From: Actinomadura fibrosa
Lineage (GTDB): Bacteria; Actinomycetota; Actinomycetes; Streptosporangiales; Streptosporangiaceae
Length of the DNA stretch: 51,108 nucleotides
Direction: 5' to 3'
Assembly: GCF_900659615.1 (NCBI RefSeq)
Contig: NZ_CAACUY010000048.1
Location: 1 to 51,108 of the forward strand
Part shown: positions 6,985-15,199 of the stretch, one piece after another
Layout of the letters: each line of letters begins with the position of its first letter
How positions within the stretch are numbered: position 1 is the stretch's first letter
Position numbers and translations under genes: made by a program
The notes under the pieces: model-generated
The model's input: only the letters and a program-made list of their open reading frames with translations
Databases searched by the model: none
What the model was told of the DNA's origin: nothing

Positions 6985-9330
6985 TCAGCCGTCGGTGACC
7001 GCCCTCAGCCGGAGGTCGGCGATCGAGCGGCCCGCCTCGACGGTGGACGGCCCCGGCGGCAACTCGTCCAGCGGGACGCGGACCGTGACCTGCTCACCCG
7101 GCCCCGCCTCCGCGACCGCGAACCCCGCGAGGCGGATCGGCGCGTCCTCGGACGAGGCGTAGCACTGGACGACCTCGCGTCCCGCGCGCCCGCCGGTGTT
7201 GCGGACCGTAACTTCCGCGACGCCGTCCGCGACGGTCAGCGACGAGTACTCCCAGTCCGTGTAGCCGAGGCCGTGCCCGAACGGGTAGGCGACGTCGGAC
7301 GGCGGGTAGTGCCGGTAGCCGATCGCGGTGCCCTCGGAGTAGGCGAGGACGCCGTTCTCGTCCGGGACCGGCGACAGCACGCCGTCCTCGGTGGCCGGGA
7401 AGGTGGTGGGTAGCCGCCCGCCGGGCTCGGCCGCGCCGGTGAGGACGTCCGCGATGGCGTCGCCGCCCTGCTGGCCCGGCAGCCACGCCCACAGGACGGC
7501 GGCGACCTCGTCCCGCCACGGCATCAGGACGGGCGCGCCCGCGTTCACCACCACGATCGTGCGCGGGTTGGCGGCGGCGACGGCGGAGACGAGCTCGTCC
7601 TGGCGGCCGGGGAGGGCCAGGGACGCGCGGTCGAAGCCCTCGCTCTCCACGTCGTCGTTCGTCCCGACGACCACCACGGCCGCGTCGGCGGCGCGGGCCT
7701 CGGCCACCGCGGCGGCGAGCTCCTCGTCCTCGGGCAGGCGGGGCGCGGAGTAGCCGATGCCGAGCGCGAGGCCGAACCGGCCCGGCGTGACCGTGTGCCG
7801 CAGCTCGACCGGGACGGCCCGGCCCGCCGCGAGCTCCACCTCGACGCGGTGCTCCGGCGGCCGCATGATCGCCTCGACCGGGTCGCCGCCGCCGAGCGAG
7901 AGCGTCACCGCCTCGCGCGCGTCCGCGACCCGCAGCTCGAAATCGCCGACGCCCGCGACCGCGAAGGTGTGCGTGCCGTCCTCCTCCGGCGTCATCTCGG
8001 CGCGGACCACGAGATGTGCCGTGCCCTCGGGGACGCCGTCCAGGAGGATGAAGAACGCGGCCTCGCGGTGCTCGGATGCGAGGAGGCTGCCGTTGGCGTC
8101 CAGAAAATCGAGCCGGACGCCCCGCTCGCCGGTCTCGGGATCGGTCGCCAGGGCGATCGGGAGCGGCGCCAGCCGCAGGTGCGGGTAGACGCCGGACCGG
8201 ACGGTCAGCTCCGTGCCGTCGCCGAGCGCCCGCCGCAGCCCCTCCACCGGCGACACGACGTGCTCGGGGTTGACGTGCGCGCTGCCGCCGCCCTGGGCGC
8301 TGAAGCGAACCGCGTTCGGGCCGATCAGCGCGACCCGGCCCGGCGCGTTCAGGGGCAGCGCCCCGCCCTCGTTGCGCAGCAGCACGGCGCCGCGGACGGC
8401 CAGGTCGCGGAGCCGGTCCCGGGCGTCCGGCGGGGTCGTCGCCCGCGGCGGCTCCGGCGCGCCCTCCAGCGCGCCGACGCGCGCGGCCAGCCGCAGCAGC
8501 CGCAGCACCTTGTCGTCGATCAGCTCCTCGGCGACCCTTCCGTCCCGGACGGCCTCGACGAGCCTGCCGCGCCACCGGCTGGACGGCAGCCCCGGCATCT
8601 CCAGGTCCGTGCCCGCGTTCGCGCTCGCCTCGGTGGAGCGGACCGCCGTCCAGTCCGACATCACGACGCCGTCGAAGCCCCAGCGCTCCTTCAGGACGCC
8701 GGTCAGCAGCGGCCGGTTCTCGGTCATGGGAGCGCCGTTCACCCCGTTGTAGGCGGCCATCACCGCCCACGCGCCCGCCTTCACGGCCTCCTCGAACGGG
8801 CGGAGGTACAGCTCCCCGAGCGCCGCGTCGCCGATGCGCGCGTCGTAGGACATCCGGGCCGTCTCGGAGTCGTTGCCGACGAAGTGCTTGACGGTCGCCG
8901 CGACGCCCGCGGACTGGACGCCCGCGACGAACGCGGCCGCGACGCGCGCCGTGAGCAGCGGATCCTCGGAGTAGTTCTCGAAGTGCCGGCCGCCGAGCGG
9001 CGTCCGGTGCAGGTTCACGGTCGGGGCGAGCTGCACGTGGACGCCCCGGTCGCGCGCCTGGGCGCCGTGCAGCCGCCCGGTCCGCTCGGCGAGTGCGGGG
9101 TCCCAGGTCGCGGCCAGCGCGGTCGGGCACGGGAACAGCAGGCTTGTGCGGCGCTCGTCCCAGCTGGTGCCGCGGATGCCGCTCGGGCCGTCCGACAGCA
9201 CCAGCCGCGCCAGCCCGATCTTCGGGACGGGGTGCAGCGTCCAGAAGTCGGCCCCGGTGAGGAGGTTCACCTTCTCCTCAAGGGTCAGCTTCTCCAGCCG
9301 GGCGCGCAGGTCCGATGCGTCGATCGCCAT
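6985..9330 (-). CDS. Glycoside hydrolase family 3 beta-glucosidase
   Basis: 781 residues, a normal length for a PA14-containing GH3 enzyme. Near residues 46-53 LSDGPSGIR, then KHFVGNDSE (148-156), the substrate loop GGRHFENYSEDP (113-124) and GVVMSDW, with the catalytic nucleophile Asp at about residue 226. A (beta/alpha)8 domain (1-280) is followed by the alpha/beta sandwich, a PA14-like insertion (about 380-510) and a C-terminal fibronectin-III-like domain. There is no signal peptide, so it is probably cytoplasmic and acts on imported beta-glucosides. It lies 70 bp after the ndgR stop. Confidence 0.9.
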   Translation of the reverse strand: MAIDASDLRARLEKLTLEEKVNLLTGADFWTLHPVPKIGLARLVLSDGPSGIRGTSWDERRTSLLFPCPTALAATWDPALAERTGRLHGAQARDRGVHVQLAPTVNLHRTPLGGRHFENYSEDPLLTARVAAAFVAGVQSAGVAATVKHFVGNDSETARMSYDARIGDAALGELYLRPFEEAVKAGAWAVMAAYNGVNGAPMTENRPLLTGVLKERWGFDGVVMSDWTAVRSTEASANAGTDLEMPGLPSSRWRGRLVEAVRDGRVAEELIDDKVLRLLRLAARVGALEGAPEPPRATTPPDARDRLRDLAVRGAVLLRNEGGALPLNAPGRVALIGPNAVRFSAQGGGSAHVNPEHVVSPVEGLRRALGDGTELTVRSGVYPHLRLAPLPIALATDPETGERGVRLDFLDANGSLLASEHREAAFFILLDGVPEGTAHLVVRAEMTPEEDGTHTFAVAGVGDFELRVADAREAVTLSLGGGDPVEAIMRPPEHRVEVELAAGRAVPVELRHTVTPGRFGLALGIGYSAPRLPEDEELAAAVAEARAADAAVVVVGTNDDVESEGFDRASLALPGRQDELVSAVAAANPRTIVVVNAGAPVLMPWRDEVAAVLWAWLPGQQGGDAIADVLTGAAEPGGRLPTTFPATEDGVLSPVPDENGVLAYSEGTAIGYRHYPPSDVAYPFGHGLGYTDWEYSSLTVADGVAEVTVRNTGGRAGREVVQCYASSEDAPIRLAGFAVAEAGPGEQVTVRVPLDELPPGPSTVEAGRSIADLRLRAVTDG

Positions 9331-9400
9331 ACCACGACCTTAGGCACGGATCGGACGGCGTCCAGCGGCCGGGGTCGCTCCGGAGCCCCGTGGACGGCGC

Positions 9401-10120
9401 TCAGGAGGCGGTGCGGCGCATGCCTTCGGAGACCTTCTCCGCCGCCGCCACCACCGGGCCCGCGTGGAGGCGGCCGGGGGAGCGGGTCAGGCGTTCGAGC
9501 GGCCCCGACACGGAGACGGCGGCGATCACCCGTCCGCCCGCGCCGCGGATCGGGGCCGACACCGACCCGACGCCCTGCTCCCGCTCGCCGACGCTCTGCG
9601 CCCAGCCCCGGCGGCGGACGGACGCGAGCGTGGTCGCCTCGAACTTGGCGCCCCGCAGCCCCCGGTGCATCCGGTCGGGCTCCTCCCAGGCCAGCAGGAT
9701 CTGCGCGGCCGACCCCGCGGTCATCGGGAGCGCCGCGCCGACCGGGATGGTGTCGCGCAGGCCGCTCGTGCGCTCGGCGGACGCCACGCACACCCGGACG
9801 TCGCCCTGGCGGCGGAACAGCGAGGCGCTCTCCCCGGTCAGGTCGCGGAGCTGCGCGAGGATCGGCTGGGCGATCGCGAGCAGGCGGTCCTCGCCGGCCG
9901 CGACGGCGAGCTCGGCGAGCCGCGGGCCGAGGATGAAGCGCCCCTGCGGGTCGCGGTGCACGAGGCGGTGGTGCTCCAGCGCGACGGCCAGCCGGTGGGC
10001 GGTCGGGCGGGCCAGCCCGGTCGTCTGGACGAGCTGGGCGAGGGAGGCCGGGCCGGCCTCCAGCGCGTTCAGGACGAGAACGGCTTTGTCAAGTACGCCG
10101 ACTCCGCTAGAGTTGTCCAT
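9401..10120 (-). CDS. ndgR: IclR-family regulator of leucine biosynthesis, NdgR/LtbR type
   Basis: 239 residues from the ATG at 10120. The N-terminus MDNSSGVGVLDKAVLVL is close, as I remember it, to Streptomyces NdgR. Winged HTH in residues ~8-60 (LAQLVQTTGLARPTAHRLAVALE) and effector domain from ~75. NdgR/LtbR proteins control leuCD and other amino-acid genes and are encoded divergently from leuC, as here. No Shine-Dalgarno precedes the ATG, so the mRNA may be leaderless. Confidence 0.9.
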   Translation of the reverse strand: MDNSSGVGVLDKAVLVLNALEAGPASLAQLVQTTGLARPTAHRLAVALEHHRLVHRDPQGRFILGPRLAELAVAAGEDRLLAIAQPILAQLRDLTGESASLFRRQGDVRVCVASAERTSGLRDTIPVGAALPMTAGSAAQILLAWEEPDRMHRGLRGAKFEATTLASVRRRGWAQSVGEREQGVGSVSAPIRGAGGRVIAAVSVSGPLERLTRSPGRLHAGPVVAAAEKVSEGMRRTAS

Positions 10121-10216
10121 GACTTGATATTGCCGTCTCGTAATTTGAGATGCAAATCGAGGTGACACGGACCGGTGGGCGCGCGGCGCCGACGATGACC
10201 AAAGGTGAGGTGGAGC
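10121..10216. promoter_or_regulatory. Divergent ndgR-leuC control region with overlapping dyads
   Basis: 96-bp intergenic region between divergent starts. Two short overlapping dyads lie at its AT-rich centre: ATTTG-N5-CAAAT (10143-10157) and TCTC-N7-GAGA (10136-10150). One of these may be the NdgR operator, by analogy with known divergent control of leuCD by NdgR/LtbR. GGTGAGGTGGAG just upstream of 10217 is the leuC ribosome binding site. Confidence 0.55.
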
Positions 10217-11614
10217 ATGGGCCGTACATTGGCCGAGAAGGTGTACGACGCGCACGTCGTGCGGCGTGCCGAGGGTGAGCCGGACCTGCTCTACATCGAC
10301 CTCCACCTGGTCCACGAGGTCACCAGCCCCCAGGCGTTCGACGGGCTGCGGATGGCCGGCCGTCAGGTCCGCCGCCCCGACCTCACGATCGCCACCGAGG
10401 ACCACAACGTCCCGACGACGGACCTGCTCAAGCCGATCGCCGACCCCGTCTCCCGGACCCAGGTCGAGACGCTCCGCAAGAACTGCTCCGACTTCGGCAT
10501 CCGCCTGCACCCCATGGGCGACGACGGCCAGGGCATCGTCCACGTCATCGGCCCGCAGCTCGGGCTGACCCAGCCGGGCATGACCGTCGTCTGCGGCGAC
10601 TCGCACACCTCCACGCACGGCGCTTTCGGCGCGCTCGCCTTCGGCATCGGCACCAGCGAGGTCGAGCACGTCCTCGCCACCCAGACGCTGCCGCAGATCA
10701 AGCCGAAGACGATGGCCGTGACCGTGGACGGCGCGCTGCCCGAGGGCGTCACCGCCAAGGACCTCATCCTGGCGATCATCGCCCGGATCGGCACCGGCGG
10801 CGGCCAGGGCCACATCGTCGAGTACCGCGGCGAGGCCGTCCGGGCGCTGTCGATGGAGGGCCGCATGACGGTCTGCAACATGTCCATCGAGGCCGGCGCC
10901 CGCGCCGGGATGATCGCCCCCGACGAGACCACCTTCGCCTACCTCAAGGGCCGCCCGCACGCCCCCCAGGGCGAGGACTGGGACCGCGCCGTCGAGTACT
11001 GGACGTCGCTGCGCACCGACGACGACGCCGTGTTCGACAAGGAGGTCGTGATCGACGCGGCCGAGCTGACCCCCTTCGTCACCTGGGGCACGAACCCCGG
11101 GCAGGGCCTCCCGCTGGGCGAGTCCGTCCCCGACCCCGCCTCCTACACCGACCCGGCCGCCCGCCAGGCCGCCGAGCGGGCCCTGGAGTACATGGGCCTG
11201 ACCGCCGGGACACCGCTGCGCGAGATCGCCGTCGACACCGTCTTCGTCGGCTCCTGCACCAACGGCCGCATCGAGGACCTGCGGGCCGTCGCGGGCGTCC
11301 TCCAGGGACGCAAGGTCGCCGACGGCGTCCGGATGCTCGTCGTCCCCGGCTCGATGAAGGTCAAGCAGCAGGCCGAGGAGGAGGGCCTCGACGAGGTCAT
11401 CTCCGCCGCCGGCGCCGAGTGGCGCGAGGCCGGCTGCTCCATGTGCCTCGCCATGAACCCCGACAAGCTCACCCCCGGCGAGCGCAGCGCCTCGACGTCC
11501 AACCGCAACTTTGAGGGACGGCAGGGCCCCGGCGGCCGCACCCACCTGGTGTCGCCCGCCGTCGCCGCCGCCACCGCCGTCACGGGCCGCCTGGCCGCTC
11601 CCGCCGACCTGTAA
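10217..11614 (+). CDS. leuC: 3-isopropylmalate dehydratase large subunit
   Basis: 465 residues from the ATG at 10217 (GGTGAGGTGGAG upstream). With LeuD it interconverts 2- and 3-isopropylmalate in leucine biosynthesis. The aconitase-type [4Fe-4S] ligands are visible: Cys in VGSCTNGR (~346) and two in GCSMCLAMNPD (~407 and ~410). The N-terminal DGLRMAGR, DHNVPT, and CGDSHTSTHGAFG motifs are standard. leuD begins 14 bp after its stop, so the two form an operon, probably under NdgR control from the divergent region. Confidence 0.97.
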   Translation: MGRTLAEKVYDAHVVRRAEGEPDLLYIDLHLVHEVTSPQAFDGLRMAGRQVRRPDLTIATEDHNVPTTDLLKPIADPVSRTQVETLRKNCSDFGIRLHPMGDDGQGIVHVIGPQLGLTQPGMTVVCGDSHTSTHGAFGALAFGIGTSEVEHVLATQTLPQIKPKTMAVTVDGALPEGVTAKDLILAIIARIGTGGGQGHIVEYRGEAVRALSMEGRMTVCNMSIEAGARAGMIAPDETTFAYLKGRPHAPQGEDWDRAVEYWTSLRTDDDAVFDKEVVIDAAELTPFVTWGTNPGQGLPLGESVPDPASYTDPAARQAAERALEYMGLTAGTPLREIAVDTVFVGSCTNGRIEDLRAVAGVLQGRKVADGVRMLVVPGSMKVKQQAEEEGLDEVISAAGAEWREAGCSMCLAMNPDKLTPGERSASTSNRNFEGRQGPGGRTHLVSPAVAAATAVTGRLAAPADL

Positions 11615-11628
11615 GGACCTCTGGATCC

Positions 11629-12216
11629 ATGGAAGCGTTCACCACCTACACCGGGCGCGCGGTCCCGCTGCGCCGCAGCAACGTCGACACCGACCAGATC
11701 ATCCCCGCCGTCTGGCTGAAGCAGGTCAGCCGGACCGGCTTCGACAAGGGCCTGTTCTCCGCCTGGCGCGAGGACCCCGGCTTCGTCCTCAACCAGCCCC
11801 AGTACGCGGGCGCCGGGATCCTGGTCGCCGGCCCCGACTTCGGCACCGGATCGTCCCGCGAGCACGCCGTCTGGGCCCTCCAGCAGTACGGGTTCCGCGT
11901 CGTCATCGCCCCGCGCTTCGGCGACATCTTCCGCAACAACTCCACCAAGATGGGGCTGCTGCCCGTCGTCCTCACCGGCGAGCAGGTCGAGGACCTCCAG
12001 ACCGCGGTCGAGCAGGACCCCGCCCTGGAGATCACCGTGGACCTGGAGAAGCGCGAGGTCCGCTACGGCGCCGACACCGCGTCCTTCGACATCGACGACT
12101 ACACCCGCTGGCGGCTCATGGAGGGCCTGGACGACATCGGCCTCACCCTCCGCCACGGCGAGGCGATCACCGAATACGAGCAGCGCCGCCAGGGCTGGCT
12201 GCCCGTCACCGTCTGA
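11629..12216 (+). CDS. leuD: 3-isopropylmalate dehydratase small subunit
   Basis: 195 residues, standard length. The swivelling-domain motifs NVDTDQIIPA, GPDFGTGSSREHAVWAL and IAPRFGDIFRNNSTKMGLLP are all present. It forms the heterodimer with LeuC, 14 bp upstream. A strong hairpin begins 31 bp after the stop codon and probably ends the leuCD transcript. Confidence 0.97.
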   Translation: MEAFTTYTGRAVPLRRSNVDTDQIIPAVWLKQVSRTGFDKGLFSAWREDPGFVLNQPQYAGAGILVAGPDFGTGSSREHAVWALQQYGFRVVIAPRFGDIFRNNSTKMGLLPVVLTGEQVEDLQTAVEQDPALEITVDLEKREVRYGADTASFDIDDYTRWRLMEGLDDIGLTLRHGEAITEYEQRRQGWLPVTV

Positions 12217-12247
12217 TCCCGGCCACTCCGCCGACCCTTCCGGCCCC

Positions 12248-12293
12248 GGCCCGGTCCGCCGCACGACCACGGCGAACCGGGCCTTCGGCGACC
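12248..12293 (+). terminator. Hairpin after leuCD
   Basis: GGCCCGGT-c-CGCCG pairs with CGGCG-a-ACCGGGCC across an 8-nt loop: 13 pairs and one mismatch. No U-tract follows, which is common for actinobacterial terminators. Confidence 0.65.
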
Positions 12294-12371
12294 CCGGATG
12301 CATGGACGCCCCCTCCCGGCGGGGACAATCACGTTGGTACGCAACCCGTGTGCGAACGTTGGGGGCTTCAA

Positions 12372-12605
12372 TTGAGCACGGTCCCGTGGACCGAGCCGGA
12401 GTGGGACGACCCGGTACTGACCCGGCTCGCCCAGCGGCTCCGGGAGGCCCACCGCGCCGTCGCGCCGCTGCCGCCGGACACCCGGCGGCGCCTCATCCGC
12501 CACCTCCTGGCCATCACCGACCTGGCCAAGAGGGACGCCGACCTGGCCGCCCGCAGGCTGGACGCGTTCCTCGCCGATTTCCAAGACGCCCCCGACGTCC
12601 GTTAG
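12372..12605 (+). CDS. Small conserved hypothetical protein between leuD and hup
   Basis: 77 residues if translation starts at the TTG at 12372, six nucleotides after GGGGG. An in-frame GTG at 12348 is an alternative. The protein is charged and helical (RLAQRLREAHRAV, RRLIRHLLAITDLAKRDADLAARRLDAFLADF) with no membrane segment or known motif. Helical amphipathic patterning and codon bias support coding. The function is unknown; it lies 158 bp upstream of the HU gene and has its own leader. Confidence 0.6.
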   Translation: MSTVPWTEPEWDDPVLTRLAQRLREAHRAVAPLPPDTRRRLIRHLLAITDLAKRDADLAARRLDAFLADFQDAPDVR

Positions 12606-12763
12606 CGTGCGCAGTGGCCGGATCCGGTCCGGTCACCGTGCGAGACGGGGGCGAGGCCGACAAAAACGCCAGCGACACGGCAACTCTTGCGTGCAGGTGA
12701 TTGTGTCCATGCTGGAGGTCCCTTAGTTTCGTTCGGGCAAGGGGGGAACTAGAGGAGTAACCC

Positions 12764-13042
12764 ATGAACAAGCGTGAGCTGGTCGACGCCATCTCTGACC
12801 GGCTGGGCAGCAAGAAGGCCGCAGCCGAGGCCGTCGACGCCATCCTGGAGACGATCCAGACCGCCGTCGCCAAGGGCGACAAGGTCGCGATCACCGGGTT
12901 CGGTTCGTTCGAGAAGGCCGACCGGCCTGCCCGTACGGCCCGTAACCCCGCAACGGGCAAGACCATCGATGTTCCCGCGACGTCCGTGCCGAAGTTCAAG
13001 GCCGGTGCGGACTTCAAGAACCTCGTGGCAGGCAAGAAGTAG
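12764..13042 (+). CDS. hup: HU family DNA-binding protein
   Basis: 92 residues: MNKRELVDAISDRLG, the GFGSFE hinge, and the beta-arm RPARTARNPATGKTI followed by VPKFKAGADFKNLV. This is the short HU form (HupA type) without the long Lys/Ala-rich tail of HupS/Hlp. AGAGGAGTAACCC gives an excellent ribosome binding site. HU bends and compacts DNA as a dimer in the nucleoid. The strong RBS and the 17-bp terminator stem suit an abundantly expressed single gene. Confidence 0.97.
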   Translation: MNKRELVDAISDRLGSKKAAAEAVDAILETIQTAVAKGDKVAITGFGSFEKADRPARTARNPATGKTIDVPATSVPKFKAGADFKNLVAGKK

Positions 13043-13053
13043 CCTCACCGCGT

Positions 13054-13097
13054 CAGCGCCCGGGACCGTTCCGAACGGTCCCGGGCGCTGTCTTATT
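13054..13097 (+). terminator. Strong intrinsic terminator of hup
   Basis: Perfect 17-bp arms (13054-13070 and 13074-13090) around a 3-nt CCG loop, followed by TCTTATT. This is the strongest hairpin in the window and lies 11 bp after the hup stop. Confidence 0.9.
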
Positions 13098-13369
13098 GCA
13101 AAGCCCTTGGCGTCAGGCCCTGGCGGGCCCTCCTTCAACGGGCTTTGCGGCGATCGCTGGCATCGCTTCGGCTCGCCTGGCGGCTCACTTCGCGATCAAG
13201 TTCTCGCTTCGCTCGAACTTGGCTTCGCACGCGATCGCAACGCTCCGGTCCGCGACGGCCTGGGTTCGGACTCTGTCGCCGGCTGGGCCAGGTGATCCCC
13301 GTCCGGTCTGCGGCTCGGCATGGCGAAGGTGAGCCTTCGGCCTGCGCCTCGGCTGTGTCCGGGCCGGTG
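13098..13369. other. Non-coding stretch rich in CTTCG-type short inverted repeats
   Basis: No convincing gene. GCAAAGCCC (13098-13106) pairs with GGGCTTTGC (13140-13148). Further on, AAGTTC...GAACTT flanks a CTTCG core near 13199-13221, and GCGATC/GATCGC half-sites recur. The composition is less GC-biased and more TTCG-rich than in neighbouring genes. It may hold an intergenic repeat element or structured RNA; short ORFs across it have no recognisable protein. Confidence 0.4.
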
Positions 13370-13585
13370 TCAGGTGGGGGTGGTTGGGGGGAGCGGGAAC
13401 GTTGAGAGGGTTACCGCTGAGATTCGGGCGCCGTCCAGGGCCAGGTTGACCCGTTGGCCGAAGCGCAGTAGGCGCAGGCCGCCCGCCGCGAACGCTTCGG
13501 CGTCGAACGGCAGTTCCGTTCCGTCGTCGAGCAGCACGCTGCCTGAACGCGTCTCGGCGTCGTAGGTCCGTACCGTCCCCTGCAT
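13370..13585 (-). CDS. Cold-shock-like OB-fold small protein
   Basis: 71 residues from the ATG at 13585 (AGGG six bases upstream; a GTG three codons earlier is possible). MQGTVRTYDAETRSGSVLLDDGTELPFDAEAF matches the start of a cold-shock/OB fold (GxVxxYdxxxxxGxvxxDDG), but the RNP1 (KGFGFI) and RNP2 aromatic residues are missing, so it is a divergent member and nucleic-acid binding is uncertain. It lies 24 bp downstream of cofC on the same strand and is probably cotranscribed. Confidence 0.75.
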   Translation of the reverse strand: MQGTVRTYDAETRSGSVLLDDGTELPFDAEAFAAGGLRLLRFGQRVNLALDGARISAVTLSTFPLPPTTPT

Positions 13586-13609
13586 ATGCGGCACCCTATC
13601 CCCGCGGGG

Positions 13610-14281
13610 TCATGCCGGGGCGTTCATGGCGGGGAGGCGGGCCGCTACCGCGGCGGTGCGGGGGCCTGTGCCCAGGGCCAGGGCGGCTCGTAGATCGTCC
13701 GGAGTGTCCACATCTCGGCGTACGCTGTCGATATCGCCGAGAAGGAGTTCCTTCGCCCCGCGCGCCCGGTGCGCGGCACGCGAGTCACCGCCGAACGCGG
13801 GGGAGAACGGGACGCCCGGACGCGCGGTGTAGAGGGTCGTCCCGATGCCCGCCGCGTCCGGAACGAACGCTTCGGGGGCCTTTTCGGCCGCCCGGAGCAC
13901 GCGGGCGAGTTCGTCCGGCCGGAGTGCGGGCAGGTCGGCCGAGAGCGCGCCCACGCCCGCGTCCGGGAACAGCTCCCGGCCACGGCCGGCCCCGTGCACC
14001 AGGGCCGGGTTGAGGCCGGCGTCCGGTTCGTCGGGCACGATCCGGGCGCCCAGGGCGGCCAGCTCCGCGGCTGGGAGGGGATCGTCGGTGACGACTATCA
14101 CGTCGCGGACGCCGTCGCAGCGCAGCGCGGCGGCGACCGTGTCGGCCGCGACCGCGAGCGCGAGGTCCCGCCGGTGCGGGCCCGCGGCGGCGGACATGCG
14201 GGTCTTGGCCCGTGCCAGCACCTTGACCGGTACGACGAGCGACCACTGGAGATGAGGCGCGCTGCGCGCTGCTGTAGACAT
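13610..14281 (-). CDS. fbiD: Guanylyltransferase for coenzyme F420 synthesis (CofC/FbiD)
   Basis: 223 residues. VVPVKVLARAKTRM is the nucleotide-binding start of CofC-type transferases; VTDD, LNPALVHG and LSADLPALRP are also typical. The enzyme activates phosphoenolpyruvate (FbiD in mycobacteria) or 2-phospholactate with GTP, giving the donor for the F420 side chain. Which substrate is used here cannot be told from sequence; actinobacteria are generally assigned PEP. It is divergent from plsC, with an 84-bp gap. No other F420 gene is in the window. Confidence 0.9.
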   Translation of the reverse strand: MSTAARSAPHLQWSLVVPVKVLARAKTRMSAAAGPHRRDLALAVAADTVAAALRCDGVRDVIVVTDDPLPAAELAALGARIVPDEPDAGLNPALVHGAGRGRELFPDAGVGALSADLPALRPDELARVLRAAEKAPEAFVPDAAGIGTTLYTARPGVPFSPAFGGDSRAAHRARGAKELLLGDIDSVRRDVDTPDDLRAALALGTGPRTAAVAARLPAMNAPA

Positions 14282-14365
14282 GGCAACTCGACACTATGCG
14301 CAAGCAACCGCGAGACTTGAGGACACCCCATGGACAGGCGGGGTACGGAACGAGGAGGGACGGGC

Positions 14366-15199
14366 ATGAGCCACGGGTATTCGCCGGCCTGGCGGAAGCT
14401 CACGATCGTCATCCTGCGCCCGCTGCTTTTCGGGCTGCTGAAGCGGGACTGGCGCGGCCGGGAGAACGTCCCCGCCACCGGCGGCCTCATCATCGCGGCC
14501 AACCACATCTCCGAGTCCGACCCGCTGGCCCTCGCCCACTTCGTCTACGAGGCGGGGCGCTACCCCGTCTACCTGGCCAAGTCCACGCTCTTCGACGTGA
14601 AGCTCCTCCGTGGCGTGCTGCGGGGCACCGGCCAGATCCCGGTGTACCGCGACAGCGCGGACGCCGCCCTCGCGCTGCGGGACGCCGAGCAGGCGCTGCG
14701 GGACGGCGAGTGCCTGATGTTCTACCCGGAGGGCAGCTGCACCCGCGACCCCGAGTTGTGGCCGATGACCGGCCAGACCGGCGTGGCGCGGATGGCGCTG
14801 AAGACCGGCGCGAAGGTCGTCCCGGTGGCGAGCTGGGGCGCGCATGAACTGCTGCCGTACAAGAAGGGCGAGCAGAAGGGGCTGGCCGCGAGCTTGAAGA
14901 AGGGCTTCCACCCGTTCCCCCGCAAGACCATGAAGGTGATCGCCGGGCCGCCGCTGAACCTGTCGCGCTACGCCTCCGAGGCGCCCAGCAAGGAGACGCT
15001 GCGCGCGGCCACCGACGAGATCATGGCCGCGATCGCGGGCCTGCTCGGCGAGCTGCGCGGTGCGGAGCCGCCCGCGGAGTTGTACGACCACCACAAGGTC
15101 CTGGAGGAGCGCCGCCGGGCCGCGGCCGAGCCGGACGCCGTCGCGGCGCCCGACGCGGTGGTGTCCGAGGCCGCCGAGGTTCGGAAGGGGGACTCGTGA
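14366..15199 (+). CDS. plsC: 1-acyl-sn-glycerol-3-phosphate acyltransferase
   Basis: 277 residues from the ATG at 14366, with GAGGAGG upstream. The acyltransferase HX4D motif is NHISESD and the FPEG box appears as YPEGS. It transfers an acyl chain to lysophosphatidic acid at the membrane. The C-terminal 35 residues are acidic and Ala-rich. Its TGA overlaps the gpsA GTG (GTGA), so glycerol-3-phosphate formation (GpsA) and acylation are translationally coupled, which fits a shared role in phospholipid synthesis. Confidence 0.93.
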   Translation: MSHGYSPAWRKLTIVILRPLLFGLLKRDWRGRENVPATGGLIIAANHISESDPLALAHFVYEAGRYPVYLAKSTLFDVKLLRGVLRGTGQIPVYRDSADAALALRDAEQALRDGECLMFYPEGSCTRDPELWPMTGQTGVARMALKTGAKVVPVASWGAHELLPYKKGEQKGLAASLKKGFHPFPRKTMKVIAGPPLNLSRYASEAPSKETLRAATDEIMAAIAGLLGELRGAEPPAELYDHHKVLEERRRAAAEPDAVAAPDAVVSEAAEVRKGDS

